A DNA stretch of 11,381 nucleotides from positions 1 to 11,381 of the forward strand of contig CANRHT010000049.1 of assembly GCA_947630465.1 (NCBI GenBank). The letters run 5' to 3'. The notes beneath the pieces are model-generated. The model worked only from the letters and a program-made list of their open reading frames with translations, searched no databases and had not been told where the DNA came from. Made by a program: the position numbers and the translations under genes. Position 1 is the first letter of the stretch; each line of letters begins with the position of its first letter. Shown piece after piece: positions 1-6,602 of the stretch. The stretch comes from an uncultured Pseudomonadaceae bacterium (GTDB lineage Bacteria > Pseudomonadota > Gammaproteobacteria > Pseudomonadales > Pseudomonadaceae).

Positions 1-591
1 GATGAAATTGCCATGGGCTTTGGCCGTACCGGCACTATGTTCGCTTGCGAACAGGCTAATATCACCCCAGACTTTATGATTTTGTCTAAAGCGCTGACGG
101 GCGGTTATTTGCCCATGGCAGCGATTATGACCACCGATGATGTGTATCAGGCGTTTTATGATGAATACGACACCATGCGTGCCTTTCTGCACTCTCATAC
201 CTATACCGGTAACCCGTTGGCTTGTGCTGCCGCTTTAGCCACTTTGGATATCTTTGATCAAGACAATGTCATCGAGAACAACAAGGTCTTAGCTCAGCAT
301 ATGGCTGATGCTACAGAGCATCTGAAACAGCATGCCCATGTCGCTGAAGTGCGGCAGACCGGTATGGTCTTGGCCATTGAAATGGTCAAAGATAAAGCCA
401 CTAAAGAGCCCTTTGCTTGGCAAGAACGTCGTGGCCTTAAGGTGTTTGAACATGCCATGGCCAAAGGTGCGCTGCTGCGGCCATTGGGCAATGTGGTGTA
501 TTTTATTCCGCCCTATGTGATCACCCCTGAGCAAATCCATTGGCTGGCTGAAGTGGCCACTGAAGGGATTGATCTGGCCACCCGTGATTAA
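1..591 (+). CDS. bioA: Adenosylmethionine-8-amino-7-oxononanoate aminotransferase (BioA), C-terminal part
   Basis: This is a PLP-dependent class III aminotransferase of biotin synthesis. It makes 7,8-diaminopelargonate from 8-amino-7-oxononanoate, with S-adenosylmethionine as amino donor, in the cytosol. The window opens inside the gene at DEIAMGFGRTG, whose first Asp corresponds to the Asp that holds the PLP ring nitrogen. The Schiff-base lysine follows 29 residues later in SKALTGG (codon 88-90), the same spacing as Asp245/Lys274 of the E. coli enzyme. Further family marks are YTGNPLACAAA and, near the end, LLRPLGN with PPYVI, where the Arg is the expected carboxylate-binding residue. 196 residues remain of a family length of about 430-470, so more than half is missing to the left. 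The reading frame runs from base 1; the first ATG, at 13, is internal. A terminator follows the stop. The main alternative would be a related class III aminotransferase, but the motif match and the rsmE neighbour favour BioA. Confidence 0.9.
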   Translation, partial: DEIAMGFGRTGTMFACEQANITPDFMILSKALTGGYLPMAAIMTTDDVYQAFYDEYDTMRAFLHSHTYTGNPLACAAALATLDIFDQDNVIENNKVLAQHMADATEHLKQHAHVAEVRQTGMVLAIEMVKDKATKEPFAWQERRGLKVFEHAMAKGALLRPLGNVVYFIPPYVITPEQIHWLAEVATEGIDLATRD

Positions 592-610
592 CGGCTAGAC
601 GCTGTGTAGA

Positions 611-637
611 AAACCACGCACCATAGCGTGGTTTTTT
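611..637 (+). terminator. Intrinsic terminator after bioA
   Basis: A perfect 9-bp stem (aaaccacgc, 611-619, with gcgtggttt, 626-634) closes a 6-nt loop, and a run of six T starts at 632 within the 3' arm. It lies 19 nt past the bioA stop and ends 17 nt before the rsmE ATG. This is a classic Rho-independent terminator shape. Its closeness to rsmE raises the question of how rsmE is transcribed. Confidence 0.85.
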
Positions 638-654
638 ATTGACGGAGTTTGAGC

Positions 655-1374
655 ATGTCGCTACCGCGTTTTTTTGTTGCTGCGCCCTTGGCCTTGGGTC
701 TGCATGATTTGCCAGAAGCACAAGCGCACTATTTGAGCCGTGTGCTGCGCTTAACTGCAGGCGCGGCGGTGCAGTTGTTTGACGGTAGCGGTCAAGAGTA
801 TCGCGGCGAACTGACTAGCGTGACTAAGAAAGCGGTGCAGGTGAGCTTGCTAGAATGCCTCGACGGTCTGCCAGAATCCTCGTTGCATATTCATCTGGGA
901 CAAGGTTTATCGCGTGGCGAACGCATGGATTGGGCGATTCAAAAAGCCACCGAATTGGGTGTCGCAGAAATTACGCCACTGTTTACCGAGCGCTGTGAAG
1001 TGCGTCTTAACGATGAGCGTGCACAAAAACGTCTAGAGCATTGGCAACAAATCGCCATCAGCGCCTGTGAGCAATGTGGCCGCTCCAAGGTGCCAGTGAT
1101 TCACTCACCGCAGTCGGTTAAAGACTGGCAAGCCGATGTAAAGGCTGATTTAAAACTGGTGCTGCATCCAGTTGCCCAGCCCTTAACTGAGCATGCAACG
1201 CCGAGTACCTTGGCCTTTTTAATTGGCCCTGAAGGCGGTTTGACTGAAGATGAGGTGACGCAAGCCAGTCAATTTGGTTTTCAGTCGGCGCGTTTAGGTC
1301 CACGGGTGTTACGTACGGAAACTGCGCCAGTGGTGGCATTGAGTGTCGCTCAGCAGCTCTGGGGCGATTTTTAA
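655..1374 (+). CDS. rsmE: 16S rRNA (uracil(1498)-N3)-methyltransferase RsmE
   Basis: RsmE methylates N3 of U1498 in helix 44 of 16S rRNA, using S-adenosylmethionine, on the assembled 30S subunit. The 239-aa product has the family length and layout: an N-terminal PUA-like RNA-binding part (about 1-75, with HYLSRVLRL and LFDGSG) and a C-terminal SPOUT methyltransferase fold. The SAM-binding trefoil-knot motifs are intact: LIGPEGGLTEDE at about 189-200 and LGPRVLRTETA at about 214-224. QKATELGV (97-104) is also characteristic. I chose the ATG at 655 because the ribosome site ggag (644-647) sits 7 nt before it; an in-frame TTG at 649 would leave only 1 nt. The gene sits right behind the bioA terminator, with no space for its own promoter between hairpin and start, so it probably relies on read-through or on a promoter within the end of bioA. 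Confidence 0.95.
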   Translation: MSLPRFFVAAPLALGLHDLPEAQAHYLSRVLRLTAGAAVQLFDGSGQEYRGELTSVTKKAVQVSLLECLDGLPESSLHIHLGQGLSRGERMDWAIQKATELGVAEITPLFTERCEVRLNDERAQKRLEHWQQIAISACEQCGRSKVPVIHSPQSVKDWQADVKADLKLVLHPVAQPLTEHATPSTLAFLIGPEGGLTEDEVTQASQFGFQSARLGPRVLRTETAPVVALSVAQQLWGDF

Positions 1375-1497
1375 ATATGTGATGCCTGTCAGGCCTTCGT
1401 GGTAGACCGTAAAACAGCTGTGGCTGCGCCAGTGCTCTTTTTACTGCATAGCCATAAGACCCTTAGGGTGGTTGCTCGTGGGCTCAATAGCGCCAGC

Positions 1498-1623
1498 CTA
1501 GCAAATACCCATATCCAGCTGTAAAACTGCTAGCCCAGTGTTAGACCAACCCCACCATGCAGCGATCAGTATTGCACCCAGCACAAGCGCTGCAGCAGCG
1601 ATATACAGATGTTTTTTAGCCAT
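1498..1623 (-). CDS. Small single-helix membrane protein (41 aa), unnamed
   Basis: This short gene encodes 41 residues: a basic start (MAKKH), a hydrophobic helix of about 18-20 residues (about 6-25, Ala/Leu/Ile-rich), an aromatic belt WWGW at 23-26, and a short tail ending DMGIC with a C-terminal Cys. The layout predicts one transmembrane segment, probably with the N-terminus inside by the positive-inside rule. Support for translation is good: an AGGAG ribosome site (minus strand, 1631-1635) lies 7 nt before the ATG, and the gene starts 13 nt past the MFS stop on the same strand, so the two are probably co-transcribed and perhaps translationally coupled. It does not match a family that I can name. 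Possible roles are a small partner of the transporter or an independent membrane miniprotein; both are guesses. A cleaved signal peptide is less likely because almost nothing would be left. Confidence 0.65.
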   Translation of the reverse strand: MAKKHLYIAAAALVLGAILIAAWWGWSNTGLAVLQLDMGIC

Positions 1624-1630
1624 AGAGCCG

Positions 1631-1635
1631 CTCCT
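1631..1635 (-). promoter_or_regulatory. Ribosome binding site of the 41-aa miniprotein gene
   Basis: On the minus strand this reads AGGAG, a strong Shine-Dalgarno core 7 nt before the ATG at 1623. It lies directly after the TAA of the MFS gene (1637-1639). It is the main evidence that the short downstream frame is a real gene. Confidence 0.7.
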
Positions 1636-1636
1636 G

Positions 1637-2848
1637 TTAGATATTCTTTAGTGGGCTGGCGACGCTATAAAAACGCTCCCGAATAGGCAAATTCAACAGC
1701 GCCGCTATCACACTTAAAATAATTGACAGCTGCCAGACCAGCGAGTAACTGCCAGTTTGGTCATAGGCTAAACCACCGAGCCAGCCGCCCAAAAATGAGC
1801 CGACTTGGTGGAAGAAAAATACAATACCAGCCAGCATCGATAAATGGCGTACGCCATATAAAGTGGCAATGGTGCCATTGGTCAGCGGTACTGTGGATAA
1901 CCAGAGCAGACCCATCGCCACAGCAAAGGCATAGGCGGAGAATTCACTAAGCGGTAGATAAAAGAATAAGGCAATCACAATGGCGCGTAAAAAGTACAAG
2001 ATGGCCAGCAATTGTGGTTTTGCATAACGCCCGCCGAGCCAGCCTGCACACCAGGTGCCAGCAATATTAAATAAACCGACTAAGGCTAATACCGTAGTAC
2101 CGGCTTGCGCCGGCAATTGCTGATCAATTAAGTAAGCTGGGATATGGATACCAATAAATACCACTTGAAAACCGCAAACAAAAAAGCCTAGAGACAGCAG
2201 CCAGAAATCACCATGGCGTGCGACCTGCTTTAACACAGTTTTAATCGGCAGCTGATGAGTGTCGTCGTTGCAACGTTGCAGGTCTTCCTTAAGCATACGC
2301 GATAAGGGCAGCAATAACGCTATCAGCCCTGCACAGACCAGCAGTGCCGCCGACCAACCAAAAGCTTCCAGTAAGCCCAAGGTTCCTGGCAGCATCACAA
2401 ACTGTCCGAATGAGCCTGCTGCGCTGGCAATGCCCATCGCCATGCTGCGTTTTTCGGGTGCCACAGAGCGTCCCACTGCGGACAGCAACACAGAAAATGA
2501 GGTGCCGGATAAACCAAAACCGATCAGCACGCCAGCGCTAAGGAATAATGTCGAAGGCGTATTAGCTGACGCCATGAGCAGCAAGCCCAGGGCGTAGGCG
2601 AACGCGCTGATAAATACCGTGCGTTTAACCCCATAGCGATCGGCAAAGGCGCCAACAAAGGGCTGCAACATGCCCCAAATGAGATTCTGCAGGGCGATCG
2701 CAAAAGCGAAAATCTCCCGTCCCCAGCCAAACTCGGTGCTCATCGGCTGTAAAAATAACCCGAAAGCATGGCGAATACCGAGCGACAGCGCTAGTACGAG
2801 AGAGCTACCAATCATTAATAACAGGGCGTTGCGCGCAGTGCGACTCAT
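1637..2848 (-). CDS. MFS transporter, monocarboxylate/oxalate-formate-like
   Basis: The 403-aa protein is a 12-helix major facilitator superfamily carrier of the inner membrane. The first half carries IRHAFGLFLQPM (about 25-36) and the loop 2-3 motif GAFADRYGVKR (66-76). A hydrophilic central loop (about 182-213, with RMLKEDLQRC) splits the two six-helix halves. HIPAYLID (235-242) and the overall pattern recall the MCT/OFA-type carriers of organic anions, but the substrate cannot be read from the sequence. The frame is open upstream to 2992, but I placed the start at the ATG at 2848: MSRTARNALLLM is the natural N-terminus, while the 48 extra residues are not hydrophobic and would overlap the divergent lysO frame. 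No strong ribosome site is seen before that ATG. It appears to form a transcription unit with the 41-aa gene. The candidate promoter is 2881-2909. Confidence 0.85.
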   Translation of the reverse strand: MSRTARNALLLMIGSSLVLALSLGIRHAFGLFLQPMSTEFGWGREIFAFAIALQNLIWGMLQPFVGAFADRYGVKRTVFISAFAYALGLLLMASANTPSTLFLSAGVLIGFGLSGTSFSVLLSAVGRSVAPEKRSMAMGIASAAGSFGQFVMLPGTLGLLEAFGWSAALLVCAGLIALLLPLSRMLKEDLQRCNDDTHQLPIKTVLKQVARHGDFWLLSLGFFVCGFQVVFIGIHIPAYLIDQQLPAQAGTTVLALVGLFNIAGTWCAGWLGGRYAKPQLLAILYFLRAIVIALFFYLPLSEFSAYAFAVAMGLLWLSTVPLTNGTIATLYGVRHLSMLAGIVFFFHQVGSFLGGWLGGLAYDQTGSYSLVWQLSIILSVIAALLNLPIRERFYSVASPLKNI

Positions 2849-2880
2849 TCTGGTCTGGCCTGTAGGTTGACAAGCTGTCC

Positions 2881-2909
2881 AGCATAAACGAGTTGTGACG
2901 GGCTGATAA
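2881..2909 (-). promoter_or_regulatory. Candidate promoter of the MFS gene
   Basis: Read on the minus strand, TTATCA (2904-2909) and TATGCT (2881-2886) are separated by exactly 17 nt, a sigma-70-like arrangement that would start transcription about 25 nt before the MFS ATG. The -35 box is only a partial match, and a second TATGCT copy lies just upstream, so this is a prediction from spacing and similarity only. Confidence 0.3.
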
Positions 2910-2929
2910 AGCATAATCTGTGATACCCA

Positions 2930-2945
2930 CGAGCTGATCTGCTCG
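2930..2945 (-). promoter_or_regulatory. 16-bp imperfect palindrome in the MFS/lysO intergenic region, possible operator
   Basis: cgagctgatctgctcg is symmetric except at one base pair of positions: arms CGAGC/GCTCG around a central GATC. It lies between the divergent MFS and lysO starts, just upstream of the candidate MFS promoter. A dimeric regulator could bind it, or it may be chance; no neighbouring regulator gene is present in the window. Confidence 0.3.
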
Positions 2946-3058
2946 ACACAAGCGGTGTGCCGTGCAGCAACAAATAACTGGCTGGGGTGCACCCTTTCAA
3001 TTGGTCAATGCTCTAGACTAGACGCCATTAAATTTGTATCTGGTTTTTCTGATTCTGC

Positions 3059-3062
3059 GAGG
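3059..3062 (+). promoter_or_regulatory. Ribosome binding site that sets a GTG start for lysO
   Basis: gagg lies 6 nt before an in-frame GTG at 3069. The frame is open back to an ATG at 2955, but that ATG has no clear ribosome site and would add 38 non-conserved polar residues. This site is why I placed the lysO start at 3069. Confidence 0.55.
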
Positions 3063-3068
3063 CTGTCT

Positions 3069-4001
3069 GTGGCTGCTGTTTTGTACAATATTTTATCGTC
3101 AGTACTGCCCATTTTACTATTTTTAGTCAGTGGTTACGCGTTGGGTAAAGTGTTGCCCAAATTTATTGTGCACAGCGCAGTCAAACGTATCACGCCGGTG
3201 GTGTGGATTATTTTGTTTGTGATTGGCCTAGAGTCCGGTGAAGCTTTTAGTTCTCTGGCAGCAGGATTGAGTATTCTTAAACATGCAGCGGTTTATGCCT
3301 TCACCATCAGCGCTGTAGTGTTTTTGTTGATTATACCGTTTAATCGCAAGCCGTTGGCGGAGGATAAGGAGCCGAGCTCTTGGGCTGCGCTTTGGCACCC
3401 GATTAAAGAATGCCTAATCGCATTTAGTTTGGTGCTGCTTGGGGCGTTTTTTTACCGTTTACACTGGCATGAAAACCAGTTGGGTGCAGTTGCCTTTAAT
3501 ATTTCCTACTGGCTGTACGTATTGCTGTTGTTAATCGGGTTGGATTTAGCCCAAGTGAGCATTAGCCGTTCATGGCTGGCACCGCGTGTACTATTGATTC
3601 CATGTCTCGTGATGATCGGCTCGATGCTCGCTGGCGTGCTGATTAGCTTGATCACAGGCGAGCAATTAGCGGTGGCGCTGGCGCTGAGCACCGGTTTTGG
3701 CTGGTTTAGTTTATCTGGCGCATTGGCCGGGCAATACTTGGGTGATGCCTACGGCAGTGTGGCCCTATTAAATGACTTGATGCGTGAGTTGATTGGCTTA
3801 ACAGTAGTGTTTTTACTGGGTCGCAACTATGCCAATAGCAGTATCGGAGTTTGCGCAGCAACAGCTATGGATACCACGCTGCCCTTTGTACGCAAAGCTT
3901 GTAACTACGAATATGTGCCGACAGCCATCATCAGTGGTTTGATTCTAACGGTGGCTGCGCCTTTCTTTATGCTGTTTTTCTTAAGCTTAGTGAACGTCTG
4001 A
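3069..4001 (+). CDS. lysO: LysO-family lysine exporter (DUF340/YbjE)
   Basis: LysO exports L-lysine, and the toxic analogue thialysine, across the inner membrane in E. coli. This 310-aa version, close to the 299 aa of E. coli LysO, is strongly hydrophobic with about eight or more membrane helices. The C-terminal half carries the family signature: STGFGWFSLSGAL (207-219), LLNDLMRELIGL (233-244) and CAATAMDTTLPFVR (262-275), aligning with SGFGWYSLSG, NDLARELI and GATSMDFTLPV of the E. coli protein. The Glu in the RELI segment is one of the few buried charges and is conserved. The N-terminal half is more divergent, with a polar loop at about 92-112. The start is a GTG with a gagg ribosome site 6 nt upstream; an ATG at 2955 is less likely. 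It is divergent from the MFS gene and converges on the GGDEF-EAL gene, leaving 44 nt without an obvious terminator. The substrate assignment rests on family similarity. Confidence 0.85.
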   Translation: MAAVLYNILSSVLPILLFLVSGYALGKVLPKFIVHSAVKRITPVVWIILFVIGLESGEAFSSLAAGLSILKHAAVYAFTISAVVFLLIIPFNRKPLAEDKEPSSWAALWHPIKECLIAFSLVLLGAFFYRLHWHENQLGAVAFNISYWLYVLLLLIGLDLAQVSISRSWLAPRVLLIPCLVMIGSMLAGVLISLITGEQLAVALALSTGFGWFSLSGALAGQYLGDAYGSVALLNDLMRELIGLTVVFLLGRNYANSSIGVCAATAMDTTLPFVRKACNYEYVPTAIISGLILTVAAPFFMLFFLSLVNV

Positions 4002-4045
4002 TGCTGCTGTGTACTCTGGTTACTCGGCGTTGTACAGATAACGCA

Positions 4046-6313
4046 CTAGCCAGCAACCTTAGCTGCCGCGGTTAACAGCGCAGTAAAGTCAGCGGTCTGC
4101 AAGGGACGTCCAAACCAGTAACCTTGTCCAAGTGTGCAGCCTTGTTGTTGTAAGAAACGCATCTGCTCAATGGTCTCAATACCTTCGGCTTGCACTTCAA
4201 GACCAATACTTTCACCGAGCGCTAAAATGGCGCGCACAATGGCGATATCTTCAATATTGTCAGATAAATTATGGATAAAGCTTTGGTCAATTTTGAGTTT
4301 GTGCACCGGTAACGACTTCAGCCGTGAAAGAGATGAGTAACCGGTACCAAAGTCATCAATAGCGAGACGTACACCCAGTTGGCGTAACTCTTTCAGAAGT
4401 TTATCTGCGCTCTGCGGGTCTTCCATGACAGCGCTTTCCGTTACTTCCAGTTCAATATATTTGGCTTCAACTTCTGTGCTGTCCAGCACCTGCGCGACTG
4501 TGCTTGGCAGATTTTTATTCGACAGTGAGCGACTGGAAATATTAACTGCAACAAACTGTAAGGCAAACCCTGCTGTTTGCCACTGGCGCAATTGCTGGCA
4601 AGCACGTTGTAGCACCCATTCATCAATGGAGCTGATCAGGCCATTTTCTTCGGCAATCGGAATAAAGTCATTGGGTGGAATCAGGCCGCGCTCTGGGTGG
4701 TTCCAGCGCACCAGCGCCTCACAGCCCACAAGGTTTTGTTCGTTGAGTTCATGAATGGGCTGGTAATACACTTCCAGTTGATCATGGTCTAGCGCGTAGC
4801 GAATTTCACTGGCAATGCGGATGCGTTGCAGTGCTTGCTGAGTCAGTTCACTGGAATAGAAGGCAAAAGTTTCTCGGCCACTGGCTTTGGCTTTGCTCAG
4901 AGCCGAGTCAGCGTTGCGCATAATTTCTTCAACGCTATTACCGGCACGTGGAAATAAGCAAATCCCAACACTGGCGCTAATAAAGAGTTCGTTGTTATTT
5001 AACACAAAGGGTTCTTTGCTCGCTTGAATGATTTGCTGCGCCATCACTGCTGCTTCACTGGGAGTGTTAATGCTATCGCAGACCACCACAAACTCATCAC
5101 CACCGATACGTGCCAGCGAACAACGACTTTTAGCAACTTGTTTACTGATGCGTTGCGCGACTGCTTGTAACAGCTGATCGCCGAGGCTGTGGCCTAAGCT
5201 TTCATTAATATGTTTAAAGTGATCCAGGTCGATTAAAAATACACTGCTGTCTTTTTCGCGTTCGATGGCGTGATCAAGGGATACTTTAACCCGCTCATAT
5301 AAATGCGAGCGGTTGGCAAGACCTGTTAATGGGTCGTAATGGGATAAGTAGTTCAGTTCAGACTGTGAATCTTTTAACACAGAAATATCTGAAAATATTG
5401 CCACATTATGAGAAATAAAGCCGTTCTCATCGCGGATTAAACGAATGGTTTGGTATTGCGGTAAGATTTCGCCATTCTTACGGCGGTTCCAGATTTCACC
5501 ACTCCAGCGATCATCTTTTTCTAAAGCGTTCCACATGACTTGATAAAATTCAGGAGTGTGGCGGCCTGACTTAAATTGACGCGGTGTGTTGCCAATCACT
5601 TCTTCAGCGCTATAACCGGTAATCAGGGTAAAGGCTGGATTCACGTGCACAATGATATTGTTATGATCCGTCACCAGCACGCCTTCGTGCGTGCACTCAA
5701 ATACCGCACTGGCTTGCTTAAGGCGCTCTTCTGAGCAGCGTTGCTCTGTTATGTCCTGAGCAATACCAATAAAGCGTACAGGCACGCCTTGCTCGTTCTT
5801 GATCAGGCTGCCGCGTGAGCGGATCCAGCGTGGTGTGTTGTCTTTATGCAGCATGCGGTAGGTGCTGTCATAGTTGCCGTCGCCTTCAGTAATAAAACGC
5901 ATCACATTGCGGTAAATACGCTCACGCTCTTCCGGCAATAAACGGTTTTGCCAGGCGAGTTGATTGGCGCCGAACTCTTCTTGGCTATAGCCTAGGTTTG
6001 CGCAGTATGTTTTAGAAAAATAGACATCTTGCTGCTCATTTAAGCTCCAGTCCCACAAGGCTTGCTGGGCAGCATCCAGTGCCAGCTGGACACGCGCAAC
6101 ACTAACTTTGGCACTGATTTGTTCACGATCTTTGCGCGCACAAAAGCCCTTCATCATCCATAGCCAGTAGACCAAGGACAGTAGGCCGAAAACAGCAATG
6201 CTGATGACATCAAAAGGTGGGTGCGGCTGAACAATAACGCTACCTAATAGCCAGCCACTGGCTAGCAGTGCATAAGCAAGAAAACACTTGTATAGGAAGC
6301 GTTCAGATTTCAT
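4046..6313 (-). CDS. Membrane-anchored PAS-PAS-GGDEF-EAL cyclic-di-GMP protein
   Basis: This 755-aa protein of c-di-GMP turnover has two N-terminal membrane helices (about 8-28 and 35-54), PAS domain 1 with its C-terminal extension (about 72-193), PAS domain 2 (about 200-313), GGDEF (about 325-485) and EAL (about 500-745). Both catalytic domains look intact. The cyclase has IDLDHFKHIN (361-370) and GGDEF at 404-408. The phosphodiesterase has CEALVRW (531-537), Asn591 in VNIS, EVTES (623-627), DDFGTGYSSL (653-662), LKID (673-676) and EGIE (710-713). There is no RxxD inhibitory site five residues before GGDEF, so product inhibition at that site is not expected. The PAS domains presumably sense a ligand or redox state; PAS 2 (NPAFTLITGYS, GNTPRQFKSGRH) resembles common PAS folds of this class. 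Which activity dominates cannot be told. It appears monocistronic. A weak promoter candidate, TTGTAT (6377-6382) with TACTTA (6355-6360), 16 nt apart on the minus strand, lies upstream. Confidence 0.93.
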   Translation of the reverse strand: MKSERFLYKCFLAYALLASGWLLGSVIVQPHPPFDVISIAVFGLLSLVYWLWMMKGFCARKDREQISAKVSVARVQLALDAAQQALWDWSLNEQQDVYFSKTYCANLGYSQEEFGANQLAWQNRLLPEERERIYRNVMRFITEGDGNYDSTYRMLHKDNTPRWIRSRGSLIKNEQGVPVRFIGIAQDITEQRCSEERLKQASAVFECTHEGVLVTDHNNIIVHVNPAFTLITGYSAEEVIGNTPRQFKSGRHTPEFYQVMWNALEKDDRWSGEIWNRRKNGEILPQYQTIRLIRDENGFISHNVAIFSDISVLKDSQSELNYLSHYDPLTGLANRSHLYERVKVSLDHAIEREKDSSVFLIDLDHFKHINESLGHSLGDQLLQAVAQRISKQVAKSRCSLARIGGDEFVVVCDSINTPSEAAVMAQQIIQASKEPFVLNNNELFISASVGICLFPRAGNSVEEIMRNADSALSKAKASGRETFAFYSSELTQQALQRIRIASEIRYALDHDQLEVYYQPIHELNEQNLVGCEALVRWNHPERGLIPPNDFIPIAEENGLISSIDEWVLQRACQQLRQWQTAGFALQFVAVNISSRSLSNKNLPSTVAQVLDSTEVEAKYIELEVTESAVMEDPQSADKLLKELRQLGVRLAIDDFGTGYSSLSRLKSLPVHKLKIDQSFIHNLSDNIEDIAIVRAILALGESIGLEVQAEGIETIEQMRFLQQQGCTLGQGYWFGRPLQTADFTALLTAAAKVAG

Positions 6314-6445
6314 ATAAATGAAGAGCTCAAAATGATAATTGAATACGTTAGGTGTAAGTATTTAATGCCATCAAAGATACAACAATAATGGAGCGCATAA
6401 GAAGTGTTTTATGTAGGCAGGGTTATTTTAAAATAAAATCTGGGC

Positions 6446-6477
6446 AAAAAAAATGCTCATTCAGCTGAATGAGCATT
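6446..6477 (-). terminator. Intrinsic terminator of tRNA-Phe
   Basis: aatgctcattcag followed by its exact complement forms a perfect 26-bp palindrome (6452-6477). On the minus strand it is followed by a run of eight T (6446-6453, overlapping the stem end). It begins 8 nt after the tRNA 3' end, so it should terminate the tRNA-Phe transcript. The plus-strand side lacks a T run, so it is not expected to work in both directions. Confidence 0.9.
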
Positions 6478-6485
6478 CTTAAATA

Positions 6486-6561
6486 TGGTGCCCGGAGACG
6501 GAATCGAACCGCCGACACGAGGATTTTCAATCCTCTGCTCTACCGACTGAGCTATCCGGGC
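6486..6561 (-). tRNA. tRNA-Phe (anticodon GAA)
   Basis: The minus strand folds as a complete 76-nt tRNA with the CCA end encoded. The acceptor stem is GCCCGGA paired with TCCGGGC, the D arm is GCTCAGTCGGTAGAGC, the anticodon stem AGGAT/ATCCT holds loop TTGAAAA with anticodon GAA (6526-6528), and the T arm contains GGTTCGATTCC. This decodes UUC/UUU. It has its own strong promoter just upstream and a palindromic terminator just downstream, so it is a single-tRNA unit placed directly behind yggX. Confidence 0.98.
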
Positions 6562-6566
6562 CAACG

Positions 6567-6596
6567 GGGCGTAATTAAATAGATTTAAGTACGCCC
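6567..6596. repeat. 7-bp inverted repeat framing the tRNA-Phe -10 region
   Basis: gggcgta (6567-6573) and tacgccc (6590-6596) are exact inverted copies 16 nt apart. The arms sit on the discriminator and on the bases next to the -35 box, so the repeat encloses the -10 element. It could be a regulator site or a chance by-product of the GC-rich discriminator. Confidence 0.5.
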
Positions 6597-6602
6597 TGTC
6601 AA
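6574..6602 (-). promoter_or_regulatory. Sigma-70 promoter of tRNA-Phe with GC-rich discriminator
   Basis: On the minus strand a perfect -35 box TTGACA (6597-6602) is followed after exactly 17 nt by TTTAAT (6574-6579), five of six matches to TATAAT. A GC-rich discriminator (TACGCCCC) follows, as is usual at stable-RNA promoters under stringent control. The start would fall about 5 nt before the mature tRNA 5' end. The site begins 21 nt after the yggX stop. Confidence 0.85.

Noticed and set aside
1383..1393. gcctgtcaggc after rsmE as a terminator
   Set aside because: The palindrome leaves a 1-nt loop and no T run follows. The rest of 1375-1497 shows no convincing terminator or gene.
2259..2597. 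Plus-strand frame of 112 codons opposite the MFS gene
   Set aside because: It is antisense to well-conserved transmembrane segments and has no domain, context or ribosome site of its own.
2849..2992. N-terminal extension of the MFS frame to 2992
   Set aside because: The 48 extra residues are polar and unlike MFS N-termini, and they overlap the upstream extension of the divergent lysO frame; the ATG at 2848 gives the normal N-terminus.
2955..3068. Upstream ATG start for lysO at 2955
   Set aside because: It has no clear ribosome site and adds 38 residues absent from the family; the GTG at 3069 has a well-spaced gagg.
4002..4045. A bidirectional terminator between lysO and the GGDEF-EAL gene
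   Set aside because: The 44-nt gap has no stem followed by a T run on either strand.
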